A stretch of DNA of 64,000 bases from Planctomycetota bacterium (GTDB lineage: Bacteria > Planctomycetota > Phycisphaerae > Phycisphaerales > SM1A02): assembly GCA_022574595.1 (NCBI GenBank), contig JACZRS010000001.1, positions 1 through 64,000 of the forward strand, in the 5' to 3' direction. Shown here piece by piece: positions 16,721-25,706 of this stretch. Below the pieces are notes generated by a model, which worked only from the letters and a program-made list of their open reading frames with translations, was not told the origin of the DNA and made no database searches. Both the position numbers and the translations under genes were made by a program. The first letter of the stretch is position 1. The number at the start of each line of letters is the position of its first letter.

Positions 16721-17533
16721 ATGGCCAAGATGTTTTACACCATAGAAGAAGTCTGCTCGAAGCTCTCAAAGAGCGAAGACGAGATCAAGCAGATGGTCTC
16801 AAGCGGCCAAGTTCAAGAATTCCGTGATAAAGACAAGCTGATGTTCAAAGTTGAGCAGATTGATCTGCTTGCGGGCGATGATGATACTGGTGAAGTGCAC
16901 CTGGATCTTGGCGATTCTGCAGGCGACTCCGGATTGGCGCTGGAATCAGAAGCTTCAGCTCTGGGATTAACTGATTCACGCGAAGGAACTGGTGTTTCTG
17001 TCTTTGATACAGATCACGGCACAGGCGCAGATGATCCTTCAGATGGCACAAGTGCAGGCGACCTGGTCGAAGATGAGCTAAGCCTCGATGCAGTAGGTTC
17101 AGGTAGCGGCCTTCTCGATCTAACACGCGAATCTGATGAAACTTCGCTGGGAGCAGAGCTCTTAGAAGAAGTCTACTCAAGCGAAGAAAACGTTGAAATC
17201 CCTGCTCACGCATCAGGCCTCTTTGAAGCAGCAGGAACCGAAAGCCCAGGCGATGCATCAGCAGCGGTCCACGCAGGAGGGCTGGGCGCAACAATGCCGG
17301 TCCTTGTAGAAACTTATGATGGCACAGGCTCAGGACTTGGAATCGGATTGCTCATTGGAGCCATGGCTGCATTAATCTGCGTTGCAATCATCGTAATTGT
17401 CGGTATCACCGGCGCTACTCCAGCATTGGCGGTCTCATTCTCATCGAACCTATATGTTTATTGTGGCGGCTTGCTGGGCGTTACAATTGTATTTGGCCTG
17501 ATCGGACTGTTCATCGGGAAATCTTCGGAGTAA
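16721..17533 (+). CDS. HTH-like protein with long acidic linker and C-terminal membrane anchor
   Basis: 270 residues. The first ~50 resemble an excisionase/MerR-type helix-turn-helix (FYTIEEVCSKLSKSEDEIKQ ... VQEFRDKDKLMFKVEQIDLL), a fold often found as helix-turn-helix domain 17. Residues ~52-200 are acidic, Gly/Ser-rich and probably disordered. Two hydrophobic segments follow (GLLIGAMAALICVAIIVIVG at ~208-228 and GGLLGVTIVFGLIGLFIG at ~248-266). GGAGG lies 9 bases before the ATG and a clear terminator follows the gene. Inference: a membrane-tethered protein whose N-terminal domain may bind DNA or protein; I associate this layout with Phycisphaerae but cannot give a function. Confidence 0.75.
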   Translation: MAKMFYTIEEVCSKLSKSEDEIKQMVSSGQVQEFRDKDKLMFKVEQIDLLAGDDDTGEVHLDLGDSAGDSGLALESEASALGLTDSREGTGVSVFDTDHGTGADDPSDGTSAGDLVEDELSLDAVGSGSGLLDLTRESDETSLGAELLEEVYSSEENVEIPAHASGLFEAAGTESPGDASAAVHAGGLGATMPVLVETYDGTGSGLGIGLLIGAMAALICVAIIVIVGITGATPALAVSFSSNLYVYCGGLLGVTIVFGLIGLFIGKSSE

Positions 17534-17570
17534 CCTGCGAAACCTTTTAGCTTACTATTTGCTACCCTAC

Positions 17571-17598
17571 AAAGCCCAGGCATTAGTCTGGGCTTTTT
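17571..17598 (+). terminator. Rho-independent terminator
   Basis: Stem AGCCCAG / CTGGGCT with an 8-base loop, followed by TTTT. It separates the HTH-like membrane gene from the phosphatidylserine decarboxylase gene. Confidence 0.85.
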
Positions 17599-17628
17599 CG
17601 CAGGCAATCCAAGGTTGATGAAAAGATA

Positions 17629-18303
17629 ATGCTGTTAACACCCTACGGAATCAAAGAATGGCTCATAGCAAGCATCATCGCTGCTGCGATCAGTGTGGGG
17701 CTAGCTCTACTAGGGTGGTGGTGGGCGATTATTGTTCCAGCATTAGTCTGGCTTGCGGTACTTGCCTTCTTTAGAGATCCCTGGCGAAGAGTGCCTGACA
17801 ACACGCCTGATGGTTTATTTATTAGCCCGGCTGATGGATGTGTTTCTTCAGTTGAAACTGTAGAACATCACCAGGTTACGGATGGGCCTGCGATTGTTAT
17901 TCGTATTTTCCTAAGTGTTCTAAATGTTCATGTAAATCGCTCGCCGAGCAAGCTTGAGGTTTTAGATATCAATTACTCACCGGGCAAATTTCACGATGCA
18001 CGCAGTGAAAAATGCCCAATTGAAAATGAATCAAATCTCATAACTCTCCGCACATCGTCTGGTGAAACGGTTGGCGTACGACAAATCGCAGGAAAACTTG
18101 CAAGGCGAATCGTCTGCAAAATTAGTCCGGGCGATAAACTGGAGCTAGGGCAGAAATTTGGAATGATAAAATTCGGTTCAAGCACCGAACTCATCCTGCC
18201 TCGACCTGATGATGTAAAAGTCCACGTAAGCGTTGGTCAAAAAGTTAGAGGCGGCCTATCACCATTAGCAATGCTCAAACCGTTATCACAAGAAGACTCT
18301 TGA
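17629..18303 (+). CDS. psd: Phosphatidylserine decarboxylase, short (archaeal-type) proenzyme
   Basis: Converts phosphatidylserine to phosphatidylethanolamine at the inner membrane. 224 residues, the length of the short class. Residues ~10-45 are two hydrophobic segments. RDPWRRVPD and LFISPADGCVSSVE are family blocks, IRIFLSVLNVHVNRSP contains the conserved His-Val-Asn-Arg, and MIKFGSSTELILPRP contains the GS-S self-cleavage site whose Ser becomes the pyruvoyl group. The start at 17629 gives a complete N-terminal membrane segment, though upstream Shine-Dalgarno sequence is weak. No phosphatidylserine synthase gene is adjacent. The stop overlaps the first codons of the next gene. Confidence 0.92.
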   Translation: MLLTPYGIKEWLIASIIAAAISVGLALLGWWWAIIVPALVWLAVLAFFRDPWRRVPDNTPDGLFISPADGCVSSVETVEHHQVTDGPAIVIRIFLSVLNVHVNRSPSKLEVLDINYSPGKFHDARSEKCPIENESNLITLRTSSGETVGVRQIAGKLARRIVCKISPGDKLELGQKFGMIKFGSSTELILPRPDDVKVHVSVGQKVRGGLSPLAMLKPLSQEDS

Positions 18304-18671
18304 GCGATACAATGTCAGATATGTCCCGTCAAACACCTGAGCAATTCGAGAAGCAGCGCGAAGAAGGTCAAGCTGCGCTTAATAGCCACGATCACCAGGG
18401 TATTAAGCGATTTCTGAGGCTTGATACTGCTGCGTACGAAGATGGTGCACTGTCGGGCAAGTCTAAGGAATTGTTGGGACTTATTGCATCGATGGTATTG
18501 CGCTGTAACGACTGCATTGATTATCACCTAGGGCAATGCGTCAAAGCGGGCTATTCGCGACAAGAACTTATGGACGCTATGAACGTTGCTTTGGTCGTGG
18601 GGGGATCAATTGTGATTCCACACCTTAGGCACGCAGCATTGACCCTTGAAGATCTGTTGAAACAAAAGTAG
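18300..18671 (+). CDS. Carboxymuconolactone decarboxylase / AhpD-like protein
   Basis: 123 residues. The CMD/AhpD core is residues ~45-120, with the redox motif C-N-D-C-x-x-x-H (Cys69, Cys72, His76) followed by LGQCVKAGYSRQELMDAMNV and VVGGSIVIPHL. In AhpD proteins this Cys pair reduces peroxiredoxin partners; here the partner is unknown. The start may be TTG at 18300, overlapping the psd stop, or ATG at 18312; neither has a strong ribosome binding site, which suggests translational coupling to psd. Possibly it supports membrane redox homeostasis, but that is only a guess from position. Confidence 0.88.
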   Translation: MSDTMSDMSRQTPEQFEKQREEGQAALNSHDHQGIKRFLRLDTAAYEDGALSGKSKELLGLIASMVLRCNDCIDYHLGQCVKAGYSRQELMDAMNVALVVGGSIVIPHLRHAALTLEDLLKQK

Positions 18672-18684
18672 CAATTAAGCGCTT

Positions 18685-18969
18685 CTACCCGGTGATATCG
18701 ATTTGAGGCTTTTGATCGCTGCTCTCATCTTTGGGCAGGTTGTTCTTGGACTCGTGTTCGGCTTTGCCTTGCTCGGAGTCGTTAGCAGGTAGATCGCGTA
18801 TAGCTTCCGCTGATTCTATACCCTCAACCCTAAGCTCCACAAGATCATCATGGCGCTGGGTTTTGGTTTCCTCTGCGCGCTTGCGATCACGGGCCTTGCT
18901 GGCCACCTGTTGGGCCTGAGCAGCCTGAAGCATAGATGCAGCGCTGGCTGAAGGGACTGAACTCATCAA
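18685..18969 (-). CDS. Small charged hypothetical protein (94 residues)
   Basis: Sequence opens MMSSVPSASAASMLQAAQAQ, continues with a strongly charged helix (QVASKARDRKRAEETKTQRH) and a segment DLVELRVEGIESAEAIRDLP, and ends in an acidic disordered tail with DITG. I believe similar small proteins (SASAAxMLQAAQAQQVASKA type) occur in other Phycisphaerae, from memory rather than a search. The start could be either of two adjacent ATG codons. It may be the last gene of the minus-strand group that begins with the sigma factor, although 188 bases separate it from the exported protein gene. Function unknown. Confidence 0.6.
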   Translation of the reverse strand: MMSSVPSASAASMLQAAQAQQVASKARDRKRAEETKTQRHDDLVELRVEGIESAEAIRDLPANDSEQGKAEHESKNNLPKDESSDQKPQIDITG

Positions 18970-19157
18970 TAATAGTTATCGACCGGACAAACCCAACACA
19001 TAAAGACTCCGCGATTTGGCCAGGCAATAGTGGGTTTTTCAGCCACGTTATAGCGGATGCGCAAGCTCGGCTAGATTGATTCGGACGCAGAATAATACCC
19101 ATAACCCTGGCCTCGAGCCTGTAAAGCCCCAGATTATCGGGCCATTATGTCCGGTTA

Positions 19158-20750
19158 TTATTTATCGGGCTTGGTTGAGTCATCATCGGCCAGCCAAACA
19201 CCTTTTAGAAGAACCAGCAGCTTATCATCTGGAATGGTTTCAGCCATTATGGATAGGCCTTGCTGCACCATTTCCTTATTATTGAGTTGGTGTCCAATGT
19301 AGGCGAAGAGCAGAGCGACCGAATTGCGATCACGCCTTTCAGTAAAGCGATTGCGCAATGATTCAATTGCACTATTTAGGCGTACAGTATTTGGCAGTAT
19401 GCCATCTTCGTAACGAACATCGATCATTTCCGGGCTATTAGTCATCAAGGTTCGTAGCGTAAGTGCAGCGGGTACATAAAGCCCTGCACCTAGTTGAGCG
19501 TTGGCAAGACCAGCAGTAGCTAAGGGATGGCCGGGTGTAAATCGTAGCGCCCTACGGAATTGTCTTTCTGCCCAGAAATACTCACCTTCTCGAAGTTGTT
19601 GTTCCGCCTGAGCGACCAATTCGTTAAAGCGGTTCTCTTGTTCATTTGTAAGTTTGGCCACTCGTTCGCCATGCCTTAATGCAGAACTAATCTTACTCAG
19701 ACTGTTTTTATTTATAATCCCCTTACCTTCTGTACCGGCTTCGCTTTCATCTGAGCTTTGACCTGAAGGTATGGTTTGGTCAGGCTGCTGGCGAAGCTTT
19801 TTCAGGCTTTTTTCTAATTCTTGCAGGACTTCCTTATTGATACCCATGCCCTTGTCTTTTCGATCTGAAAAACGCTCCGCGATACGCTCCATTATATTTC
19901 TATAGTCTCCGTAAACTATAGGTTCAACTCGATTGTTATTGCTGAGTGCATCGATACGAGTTTCTGTAAGTCCCGGATCTAGACGAAGATCACTTGCAAA
20001 TAACTCTGTAATACGAGGGTCAAACGGTTCTCCTATTACTTTAACTTCCCTACCAAATGCAATATCATCGCGAAGTCGAGCCATATCAAAGCTGGTTAAG
20101 CCGCTTGATTTGTAGGCGCTATGAGCTGGCTGAAGATGCATTCCGCGCACGCTGGAAACACTCGCAGCCAAGGCACGGCCATCATCGTCTCTTAGAACAC
20201 CAACCACGTCTGGCTGCACTCCAGATTCAATTAAACTATGCATTGCGGTATCAGCTGCGTATTGATCCAGACGAATTCTATTATCGATACCCATACTTCT
20301 TGGGAAGATATCCGTACTTAGCACTGAATTTAAGTTGGAGCTAAACCCCTCGCGGCGATATTCTATAAGCCCCATATATTGCCCGAAGCGCAATCTATCA
20401 AATGTACCACCTGAGTTAACAATAGAAACTGAAGAAAGCGCGCTATTAGCTCTAAAAGCGTAAAGATCATTTGAGCCAAGAGCTCCGGCAAAATCTCCTA
20501 CTGCTCTATAACCCACAGTCCCTCGGAAACCACGTCCGCCAACAACATTGCCGGTGACCAAAAGGTTCCTGGCTCTAAAGTCAATTCCCGGAGCTTGTAC
20601 GTTTCTGCCACCGGTACCTACACCAGTATTTGCATCCAGCGCTCTTCCTGTTCCGAGCGCATTTTGTGCTAATGACTTTGGGGTTAATGCCAAGCAGAAA
20701 CTCATTGAAGTGAGAGTCGTGCAAACGATAGTGGTAATTGATGGTCGCAT
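19158..20750 (-). CDS. Exported protein with C-terminal TPR-like repeats, unknown function
   Basis: I choose the ATG at 20750 because GGAGAG lies 7 bases before it and the product then starts with a signal peptide (MRPSITTIVCTTLTSMSFCL ... SLAQ). The upstream in-frame start at 20834 would bury that signal. Residues ~30-110 are Gly/Asn/Arg-rich (GTGRALDANTGVGTGGRNVQ, GNVVGGRGFRGTVGYRAVGD), a segment I recall from Phycisphaerae hypothetical proteins. The middle is unrecognised. Residues ~365-460 look like two TPR units (EQQLREGEYFWAERQFRRAL, RFTPGHPLATAGLANAQLGA). ~530 residues. Downstream of the ECF sigma/anti-sigma pair, so possibly in its regulon. Confidence 0.8.
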   Translation of the reverse strand: MRPSITTIVCTTLTSMSFCLALTPKSLAQNALGTGRALDANTGVGTGGRNVQAPGIDFRARNLLVTGNVVGGRGFRGTVGYRAVGDFAGALGSNDLYAFRANSALSSVSIVNSGGTFDRLRFGQYMGLIEYRREGFSSNLNSVLSTDIFPRSMGIDNRIRLDQYAADTAMHSLIESGVQPDVVGVLRDDDGRALAASVSSVRGMHLQPAHSAYKSSGLTSFDMARLRDDIAFGREVKVIGEPFDPRITELFASDLRLDPGLTETRIDALSNNNRVEPIVYGDYRNIMERIAERFSDRKDKGMGINKEVLQELEKSLKKLRQQPDQTIPSGQSSDESEAGTEGKGIINKNSLSKISSALRHGERVAKLTNEQENRFNELVAQAEQQLREGEYFWAERQFRRALRFTPGHPLATAGLANAQLGAGLYVPAALTLRTLMTNSPEMIDVRYEDGILPNTVRLNSAIESLRNRFTERRDRNSVALLFAYIGHQLNNKEMVQQGLSIMAETIPDDKLLVLLKGVWLADDDSTKPDK

Positions 20751-20920
20751 TTTGATACTCTCCGCTTCCTGCAGCGTGAAAAGGGGGCATAAGTCAGCAG
20801 GGCCTAGACCCGCAGGCGGTTTGATCGAACTCACATACTACGTAATGAAGTTCGGCCTTGGAGCAACCAATCTGAAGATTATTTCATGCTAGATCGCTTG
20901 TGACTATAGAAATACTGCTT

Positions 20921-21844
20921 TTAGCGCTCTTGATCGACTATTGATGTCTGAATTGAGGCAATTACCCGCTCAGTATCACTTACAATGCAGGTCATCACCA
21001 TATACTTGACCTCTCCATCGCTGAAGGCAACGACGCTAGGTCTTCCATGCACAATTTCTTTGTTCATGAAAAATCTGTATGTCTTCCGAGGCGTCTTGCT
21101 TTCATAAGGCACTCCATCATCCAGATTCAGCGTCCCCTCATCTTTGACAATATGTACGCTAACATACCCCCTGCCCTTTATTTGCCTAAAGAAAAGATGA
21201 TATGAAGACTCGCAGTAGGGCACTTCACACTCCATCCCACCCTTAAACTCATAGCCAACTGAAGTTAAATTGATCTCAGGAATCTTGCTGGTACCTATTT
21301 GTATACAACAGGCACTCAGAATTGAATTGCAACTAGTGCAGCCCTTTGTGTTCATTTCTTCAAGCGGAGTTTTGTTTGAAGCAACATTGATGTGCTCCCG
21401 GCCAACAGACTCAGCAGCTTCCGCAGCTTGGCTAATACCTGTACTTCGGCTGTCGATTGGTCTGCCGAAAATCCCGAAAAGCACTGCCCCTACTACTAAT
21501 AAAAGCGAAGCCGCTATTGCAAAAACATTGGCTTTGTTCGGGCCAAAGCTCCATGATTTTGGTGTATAAGCATATGTTTGGGTTTCAGTTTCAGTTTCGA
21601 TATCACCTGAAACATCATGCTTAGCAAGCTCAGCATTGATTTTGTCTGCAAGTCCAGCTGGAGCTGATGGACAATCAGCCTTCACAACAGCTTCAATTCT
21701 TTTTCGCAACTTGCGCTCATATTCAACGATCGCTCGATCCTCAGGGTGGTCCTGAAAATGTTGCTCAGCCTGAGCAATCTGCTCATCATTAAGCTCGCCA
21801 TCACAGTATTGGCGGATCAAGTTGTTTATTGAAGATCTTTTCAT
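20921..21844 (-). CDS. Membrane-spanning anti-sigma factor with extracytoplasmic Cys cluster
   Basis: 307 residues, 78 bases downstream of the ECF sigma gene and on the same strand. Residues 1-75 are a typical anti-sigma N-terminal domain (LIRQYCDGELNDEQIAQAEQ HF, DHPEDRAIVEYERKLRKR), but I do not see the HxxxCxxC zinc motif. One membrane segment lies at ~106-127 (VFAIAASLLLVVGAVLFGIF). The outer domain has a tight Cys cluster, CTSC-x6-CC (Cys169, 172, 179, 180), and two further Cys in MECEVPYC. The arrangement suggests that the outer domain senses redox state or a metal and frees the sigma factor; the signal is not known. Confidence 0.82.
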   Translation of the reverse strand: MKRSSINNLIRQYCDGELNDEQIAQAEQHFQDHPEDRAIVEYERKLRKRIEAVVKADCPSAPAGLADKINAELAKHDVSGDIETETETQTYAYTPKSWSFGPNKANVFAIAASLLLVVGAVLFGIFGRPIDSRSTGISQAAEAAESVGREHINVASNKTPLEEMNTKGCTSCNSILSACCIQIGTSKIPEINLTSVGYEFKGGMECEVPYCESSYHLFFRQIKGRGYVSVHIVKDEGTLNLDDGVPYESKTPRKTYRFFMNKEIVHGRPSVVAFSDGEVKYMVMTCIVSDTERVIASIQTSIVDQER

Positions 21845-21922
21845 TTCACAATCACTGATGCAATTGGCATTGATGCAATTGGCGGTACATATTAGTCCAA
21901 TGCTCGTGCCTTGTTACCTACA

Positions 21923-22471
21923 CTAACTACTGGTATGCCCAGTTTCTTCGGCAAATTCCGCTAATTGTTCTGCCAATATGCTTCTTGCACGATGCAAACG
22001 GCTCATAATCGTTCCAATTGGGACAGCCTCGATTTCTGCTATTTCCCGGTACTTCAGCCCCTCAACACCCCATAGAAGCAAGACAGTCCGATATTCAGGC
22101 CTTAGGCCCTCAATCGCTGCTTTGATCCGTTCATCCACATGTTCCCAGTCCAAGCTATTGAGATTCCAGGCTGGTGCAGGCTCATCCGGGCGCGCAGACT
22201 CATCAACCGCACCGTGAAGCTCATCCACTGATATAGGCTGACGCTTGGCCTTCGATACCCTGGTATAGAACGAATTATGAAGGATTTTAAACAGCCAGGG
22301 TCTAATTCCCCCTCCATGTTCTTCGAACCGCTCAGAGGCACGTAAAGCCTTCAAATAGGTCTCCTGGACCAAATCCGAGGCTTCATCAGGGTGCTTCACC
22401 AATTGCATAGCCATCCGATACACGGAATCTATATGCTCCAATGCGAGTTTCTCGAACTCTTCCCTTTGCAC
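21923..22471 (-). CDS. ECF-type RNA polymerase sigma factor
   Basis: 182 residues starting at GTG. Region 2: FEKLALEHIDSVYRMAMQLV, DEASDLVQETYLKALRASER and RPWLFKILHNSFYTRVSKAK. Region 4: GLRPEYRTVLLLWGVEGLKY, REIAEIEAVPIGTIMSRLHR. An acidic/Pro-rich linker (DESARPDEPAPAWN) joins them. It is paired with the membrane anti-sigma factor just downstream. It diverges from metG, whose start lies ~110 bases away, so both promoters are in that gap. Probable target genes: itself, the anti-sigma factor and the exported TPR-like protein. Confidence 0.93.
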   Translation of the reverse strand: MQREEFEKLALEHIDSVYRMAMQLVKHPDEASDLVQETYLKALRASERFEEHGGGIRPWLFKILHNSFYTRVSKAKRQPISVDELHGAVDESARPDEPAPAWNLNSLDWEHVDERIKAAIEGLRPEYRTVLLLWGVEGLKYREIAEIEAVPIGTIMSRLHRARSILAEQLAEFAEETGHTSS

Positions 22472-22581
22472 GAGTTATTCCTTCTACTTGCAAACCTACT
22501 AACTCCACTGCACAGAACAATAGGACATTCCTACCCTTGCGGACAGAAGCACACCGACGCGACTTCTCAGCTCATCCTACA

Positions 22582-24186
22582 ATGGCCACCATGCCTGGTG
22601 AACCCATATACATCACGACTCCGATCTACTACGTCAATGACAAGCCACACATTGGCCATGCCTACTCTACAACCGTATGTGATGTATACGCCCGATTCAT
22701 GCGTTTTGCTGGCTGTGATGTCTTTTTCCTGACAGGAACTGATGAGCATGGCATAAAGGTCGAAAAATCTGCCAAAGCGCTAGATATAACGCCTCAGGAA
22801 CTAGCGGATGAGAACGCAAAGACCTTTGAGGATCTTATGTCCCAATTGGGATTCACCAACGATGACTTCATCCGAACAACTCAGCCTCGCCATGTAAAGC
22901 AGGTTCAAGAGTTAGTTAAACGCCTCATAGACGCTGATGCGGTTTATCTTGGCGAGTTTGAAGGCTGGTACGATGAAGGCCAGGAAGAATATTACACCGA
23001 AACCAAAGCTAAAGACAACAACTACAACTCTCCAGTAAATAAAGCTCCACTAGTACGCGCCAAAGAAAGCAACTACTACTTCCGTCTAAGCGCATTTCAG
23101 CAGCCGCTTGAACAACTATTTAAGGATCAGCCGGACTTCGTCAGGCCCCAAGCGCGTCGCAATGAAGTGCTTGGGCGCTTGCGTGAAGGTTTGCTTGATG
23201 TCCCCATAAGCCGCACCAATTTTAGTTGGGGCGTACCCATGCCTAACGATCCTGAGCATATTATTTATGTTTGGATCGATGCGCTGATGAACTACGTTAC
23301 AGCACTAGGATTGGCGGATTCCGACAGTGATGAATTTAAGGCTCGCAGCAAATATTGGCCGGCCACCTATCACGTAATCGGCAAAGAAATCCTTTGGTTT
23401 CACGCAGTAATTTGGCCTGCGGTATTAATTGCGCTTAAATTGCCACTACCAAAATGTGTTTACGCACATAGCTTTTGGATTCGTGAAGGTCAGAAGATGA
23501 GTAAGACGCTGGGCAACTTCATCGACCTGCCCACCATGCAACACTACATTGACACCTATAGCCTTGATATGTGGCGATACTACATGGCTACTCAAGGTCC
23601 GTTAGGCTCTACCGATGCTGACTTCAGCTCGCATCACTTTCATGAAATCTATTCTTCGGATCTGGTTAATACACTAGGCAATAACGCCAGCCGCGTTACT
23701 GCGATGATTAATAAATACTTTGATGGGAAGATTCCATCTGAAAATGCTATGCAAATTGCGGATCACGATTGGCCAGCGATTTGCAATGATGTTGTAAATA
23801 CTTCTGAATCTGCGATGAAGGAATTGGATCTCAGCGGATCAATAAGTCTAGCCATTGGTTTAGTGCGGAAGATAGATGCATTCATCAATCTTACCGAGCC
23901 GTTTAAGTTAGCCAAAGATGAATCTAAAGCTGATGAGCTTGGTGCGATCCTATATCAATGTGTGGAAGCATTGCGAATTGCTTCGCTATTACTTTGGCCA
24001 GTCATGCCCACAAAGATCGAGGAGCTTTGGCGGGCGCTTGGCATATCCATCGAACCAAACACAGGTAATCTGCATGAATTAGCTGCTTGGGGCGGATTGC
24101 AGCTGGGCGGTAAAGTTGAAAAAATCGCACTTTTCCCGCGGCTGGAAGCTCCTGCAGAAACTCAGAAAACCTCTAGCTCCGCATAA
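22582..24186 (+). CDS. metG: Methionyl-tRNA synthetase, zinc-knuckle-less, no C-terminal tRNA-binding extension
   Basis: Charges tRNA-Met with methionine in the cytosol. The HIGH motif is at residues 23-26 (NDKPHIGHAYST) and KMSKT at ~305-309 (REGQKMSKTLGNFID). Other family blocks are FFLTGTDEHGIKVEKSA, YFRLSAFQQPLEQLF, FSWGVPMPNDPEHIIYVWID and WFHAVIWPAVL. In the insert where many MetRS have two CxxC zinc pairs, this protein has EYYTETKAKDNNYNSPVN with no Cys. It has about 534 residues and lacks the tRNA-binding (EMAP-like) C-terminal domain. The ATG at 22582 (or 22591) is chosen because the region upstream overlaps the divergent sigma gene and is unlike MetRS. Confidence 0.95.
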   Translation: MATMPGEPIYITTPIYYVNDKPHIGHAYSTTVCDVYARFMRFAGCDVFFLTGTDEHGIKVEKSAKALDITPQELADENAKTFEDLMSQLGFTNDDFIRTTQPRHVKQVQELVKRLIDADAVYLGEFEGWYDEGQEEYYTETKAKDNNYNSPVNKAPLVRAKESNYYFRLSAFQQPLEQLFKDQPDFVRPQARRNEVLGRLREGLLDVPISRTNFSWGVPMPNDPEHIIYVWIDALMNYVTALGLADSDSDEFKARSKYWPATYHVIGKEILWFHAVIWPAVLIALKLPLPKCVYAHSFWIREGQKMSKTLGNFIDLPTMQHYIDTYSLDMWRYYMATQGPLGSTDADFSSHHFHEIYSSDLVNTLGNNASRVTAMINKYFDGKIPSENAMQIADHDWPAICNDVVNTSESAMKELDLSGSISLAIGLVRKIDAFINLTEPFKLAKDESKADELGAILYQCVEALRIASLLLWPVMPTKIEELWRALGISIEPNTGNLHELAAWGGLQLGGKVEKIALFPRLEAPAETQKTSSSA

Positions 24187-24259
24187 ACTTTTAGTGGCTA
24201 TTATCATTAGAACTCGTTGATTTTGTTTTTTCATATTGAACGAATTGAGGATGACCGCA

Positions 24260-25654
24260 ATGTCAACTACGCCGACCATGGCTCAGCCAACGATGAAGTC
24301 AGCAACACCTGGCGCACAAACGCCTGGCTCGCTTAACAGCGATCTATTGCGAGATTTCCAGAGTGACTTTGACTCAAAGCAATCGTACAAACTCGCTCAA
24401 AATGCGGTTACTCAAACGACGGTCGATGATATTGCGCTTAATCGCACAGTTGTCACCAGCATAGATCACACCTTCTCCCATCTACTTGATGATTGGGAAG
24501 TCACTAACCAGAAGAAATCAGGCCGCTGCTGGATGTTCGCTGGGCTAAACCTTCTGCGCGTTGGTGCTATGAAGAAGATGAACCTCAAGAGCTTTGAGTT
24601 CAGCCAAAACCACACCATGTTTTGGGATAAGCTGGAGCGCGCAAATTTCTTCCTCGAAGCAATAATCGAAACCGCAGAAAAGCCAATTGATGACCGCACA
24701 GTTGCGTTCTTGCTTGACCGCCCAGTTGACGATGGCGGGCAGTGGAATATGTTTGTTAACATTATCAATAAGCACGGCCTGGTGCCGCAAGCGGTAATGC
24801 CTGAAACTGAAAGTTCATCCAGCACCGCCAAGATGAACTCTATTTTGCTCAATAAACTCAGAGAAGGTGCACTTACTTTACGCAAATTGCGCGAAAGTGG
24901 CGCTCCAATGGAAGCTGCCCGCGCAACTAAGCAAGAGATTCTTAAAGCTATCTACAGGATCCTCTGTATTCACCTGGGAACCCCGCCAAGCAAATTCGAT
25001 TGGCAATATAACGATAAAGACAAGAAGTTTTTGCGCGACGGCGAAATAACACCTTTAGAGTTTGTGGAAAAATATGTCTCACTTCCATTAGATGAATATG
25101 TCTGCCTGGTACATGATCCACGTGAATCCAGCCCATATGGGAAAACCTTTACCGTCAAACATCTGGGTAACGTTTTAGATGGCGACATTGTGAAATATCT
25201 AAACGTGGAAATGGATGTCATGAAAGATGCAGCCATGCGCACCATCACAGATGGTGAACCGGTCTGGTTCGGATGCGATGTCGGCAAAATGATGCGCCGC
25301 GATAAGGGCTTGTGGGATGCAAACCTCTTTGAATACGAAAGTCTTTATGATACTTCCCTTAAATTAAGCAAGTCCGACCGATTGCTTTACCACCAAACAC
25401 TGATGACGCACGCAATGCTCTTTACAGGCGTGGATGTTGTAGACAACAACCCACGTCGTTGGCGTGTTGAAAATAGTTGGGGTGAAGACAACGGCAAGAA
25501 GGGCTTTTTCGTGATGAACGATTCCTGGTTCGGCGAATATATGTTCGAAGTAGCAGTACAAAAAAGCTACCTGCCCACGGAATTGCAGGATGCCATCGCC
25601 CAAGAACCAATCGAACTCGCCCCATGGGACCCAATGGGTTCATTAGCACGATAA
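24260..25654 (+). CDS. pepC: Bleomycin hydrolase / aminopeptidase C-type cysteine peptidase (C1B)
   Basis: Cytosolic papain-fold aminopeptidase. The catalytic Cys is in KKSGRCWMFAGLNLLR (Cys ~90), the His in QTLMTHAMLFTGVDV and the Asn in WRVENSWGEDNGKKGFFVM. Other family blocks are NDSWFGEYMFEV and EPVWFGCDVGKMM. About 464 residues, near the ~450 usual for the family. I prefer the ATG at 24260 because GAGG precedes it by 9 bases; ATG 24251 is possible. The last residues (EPIELAPWDPMGSLAR) are normal for the family, whose C-terminus trims substrates. It follows metG by 73 bases and may be co-transcribed. Confidence 0.93.
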   Translation: MSTTPTMAQPTMKSATPGAQTPGSLNSDLLRDFQSDFDSKQSYKLAQNAVTQTTVDDIALNRTVVTSIDHTFSHLLDDWEVTNQKKSGRCWMFAGLNLLRVGAMKKMNLKSFEFSQNHTMFWDKLERANFFLEAIIETAEKPIDDRTVAFLLDRPVDDGGQWNMFVNIINKHGLVPQAVMPETESSSSTAKMNSILLNKLREGALTLRKLRESGAPMEAARATKQEILKAIYRILCIHLGTPPSKFDWQYNDKDKKFLRDGEITPLEFVEKYVSLPLDEYVCLVHDPRESSPYGKTFTVKHLGNVLDGDIVKYLNVEMDVMKDAAMRTITDGEPVWFGCDVGKMMRRDKGLWDANLFEYESLYDTSLKLSKSDRLLYHQTLMTHAMLFTGVDVVDNNPRRWRVENSWGEDNGKKGFFVMNDSWFGEYMFEVAVQKSYLPTELQDAIAQEPIELAPWDPMGSLAR

Positions 25655-25671
25655 TTTTTCTTACCGTTTAG

Positions 25672-25700
25672 CGGGAGACGCGCAGCGTCCCTCTTGTTTT
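25672..25700 (+). terminator. Probable Rho-independent terminator after pepC
   Basis: GACGC / GCGTC stem with a CGCA-type loop, extended by GG/CC with a bulge, followed by TCTTGTTTT. It lies between convergent genes, just past pepC. Confidence 0.5.
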
Positions 25701-25706
25701 AATTAT

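Noticed and set aside
16845-17294. 149-codon Arg/Leu-rich frame antisense to the HTH-like membrane gene
   Set aside because: It mirrors the acidic Gly/Ser linker codons of the real gene and has no support of its own.
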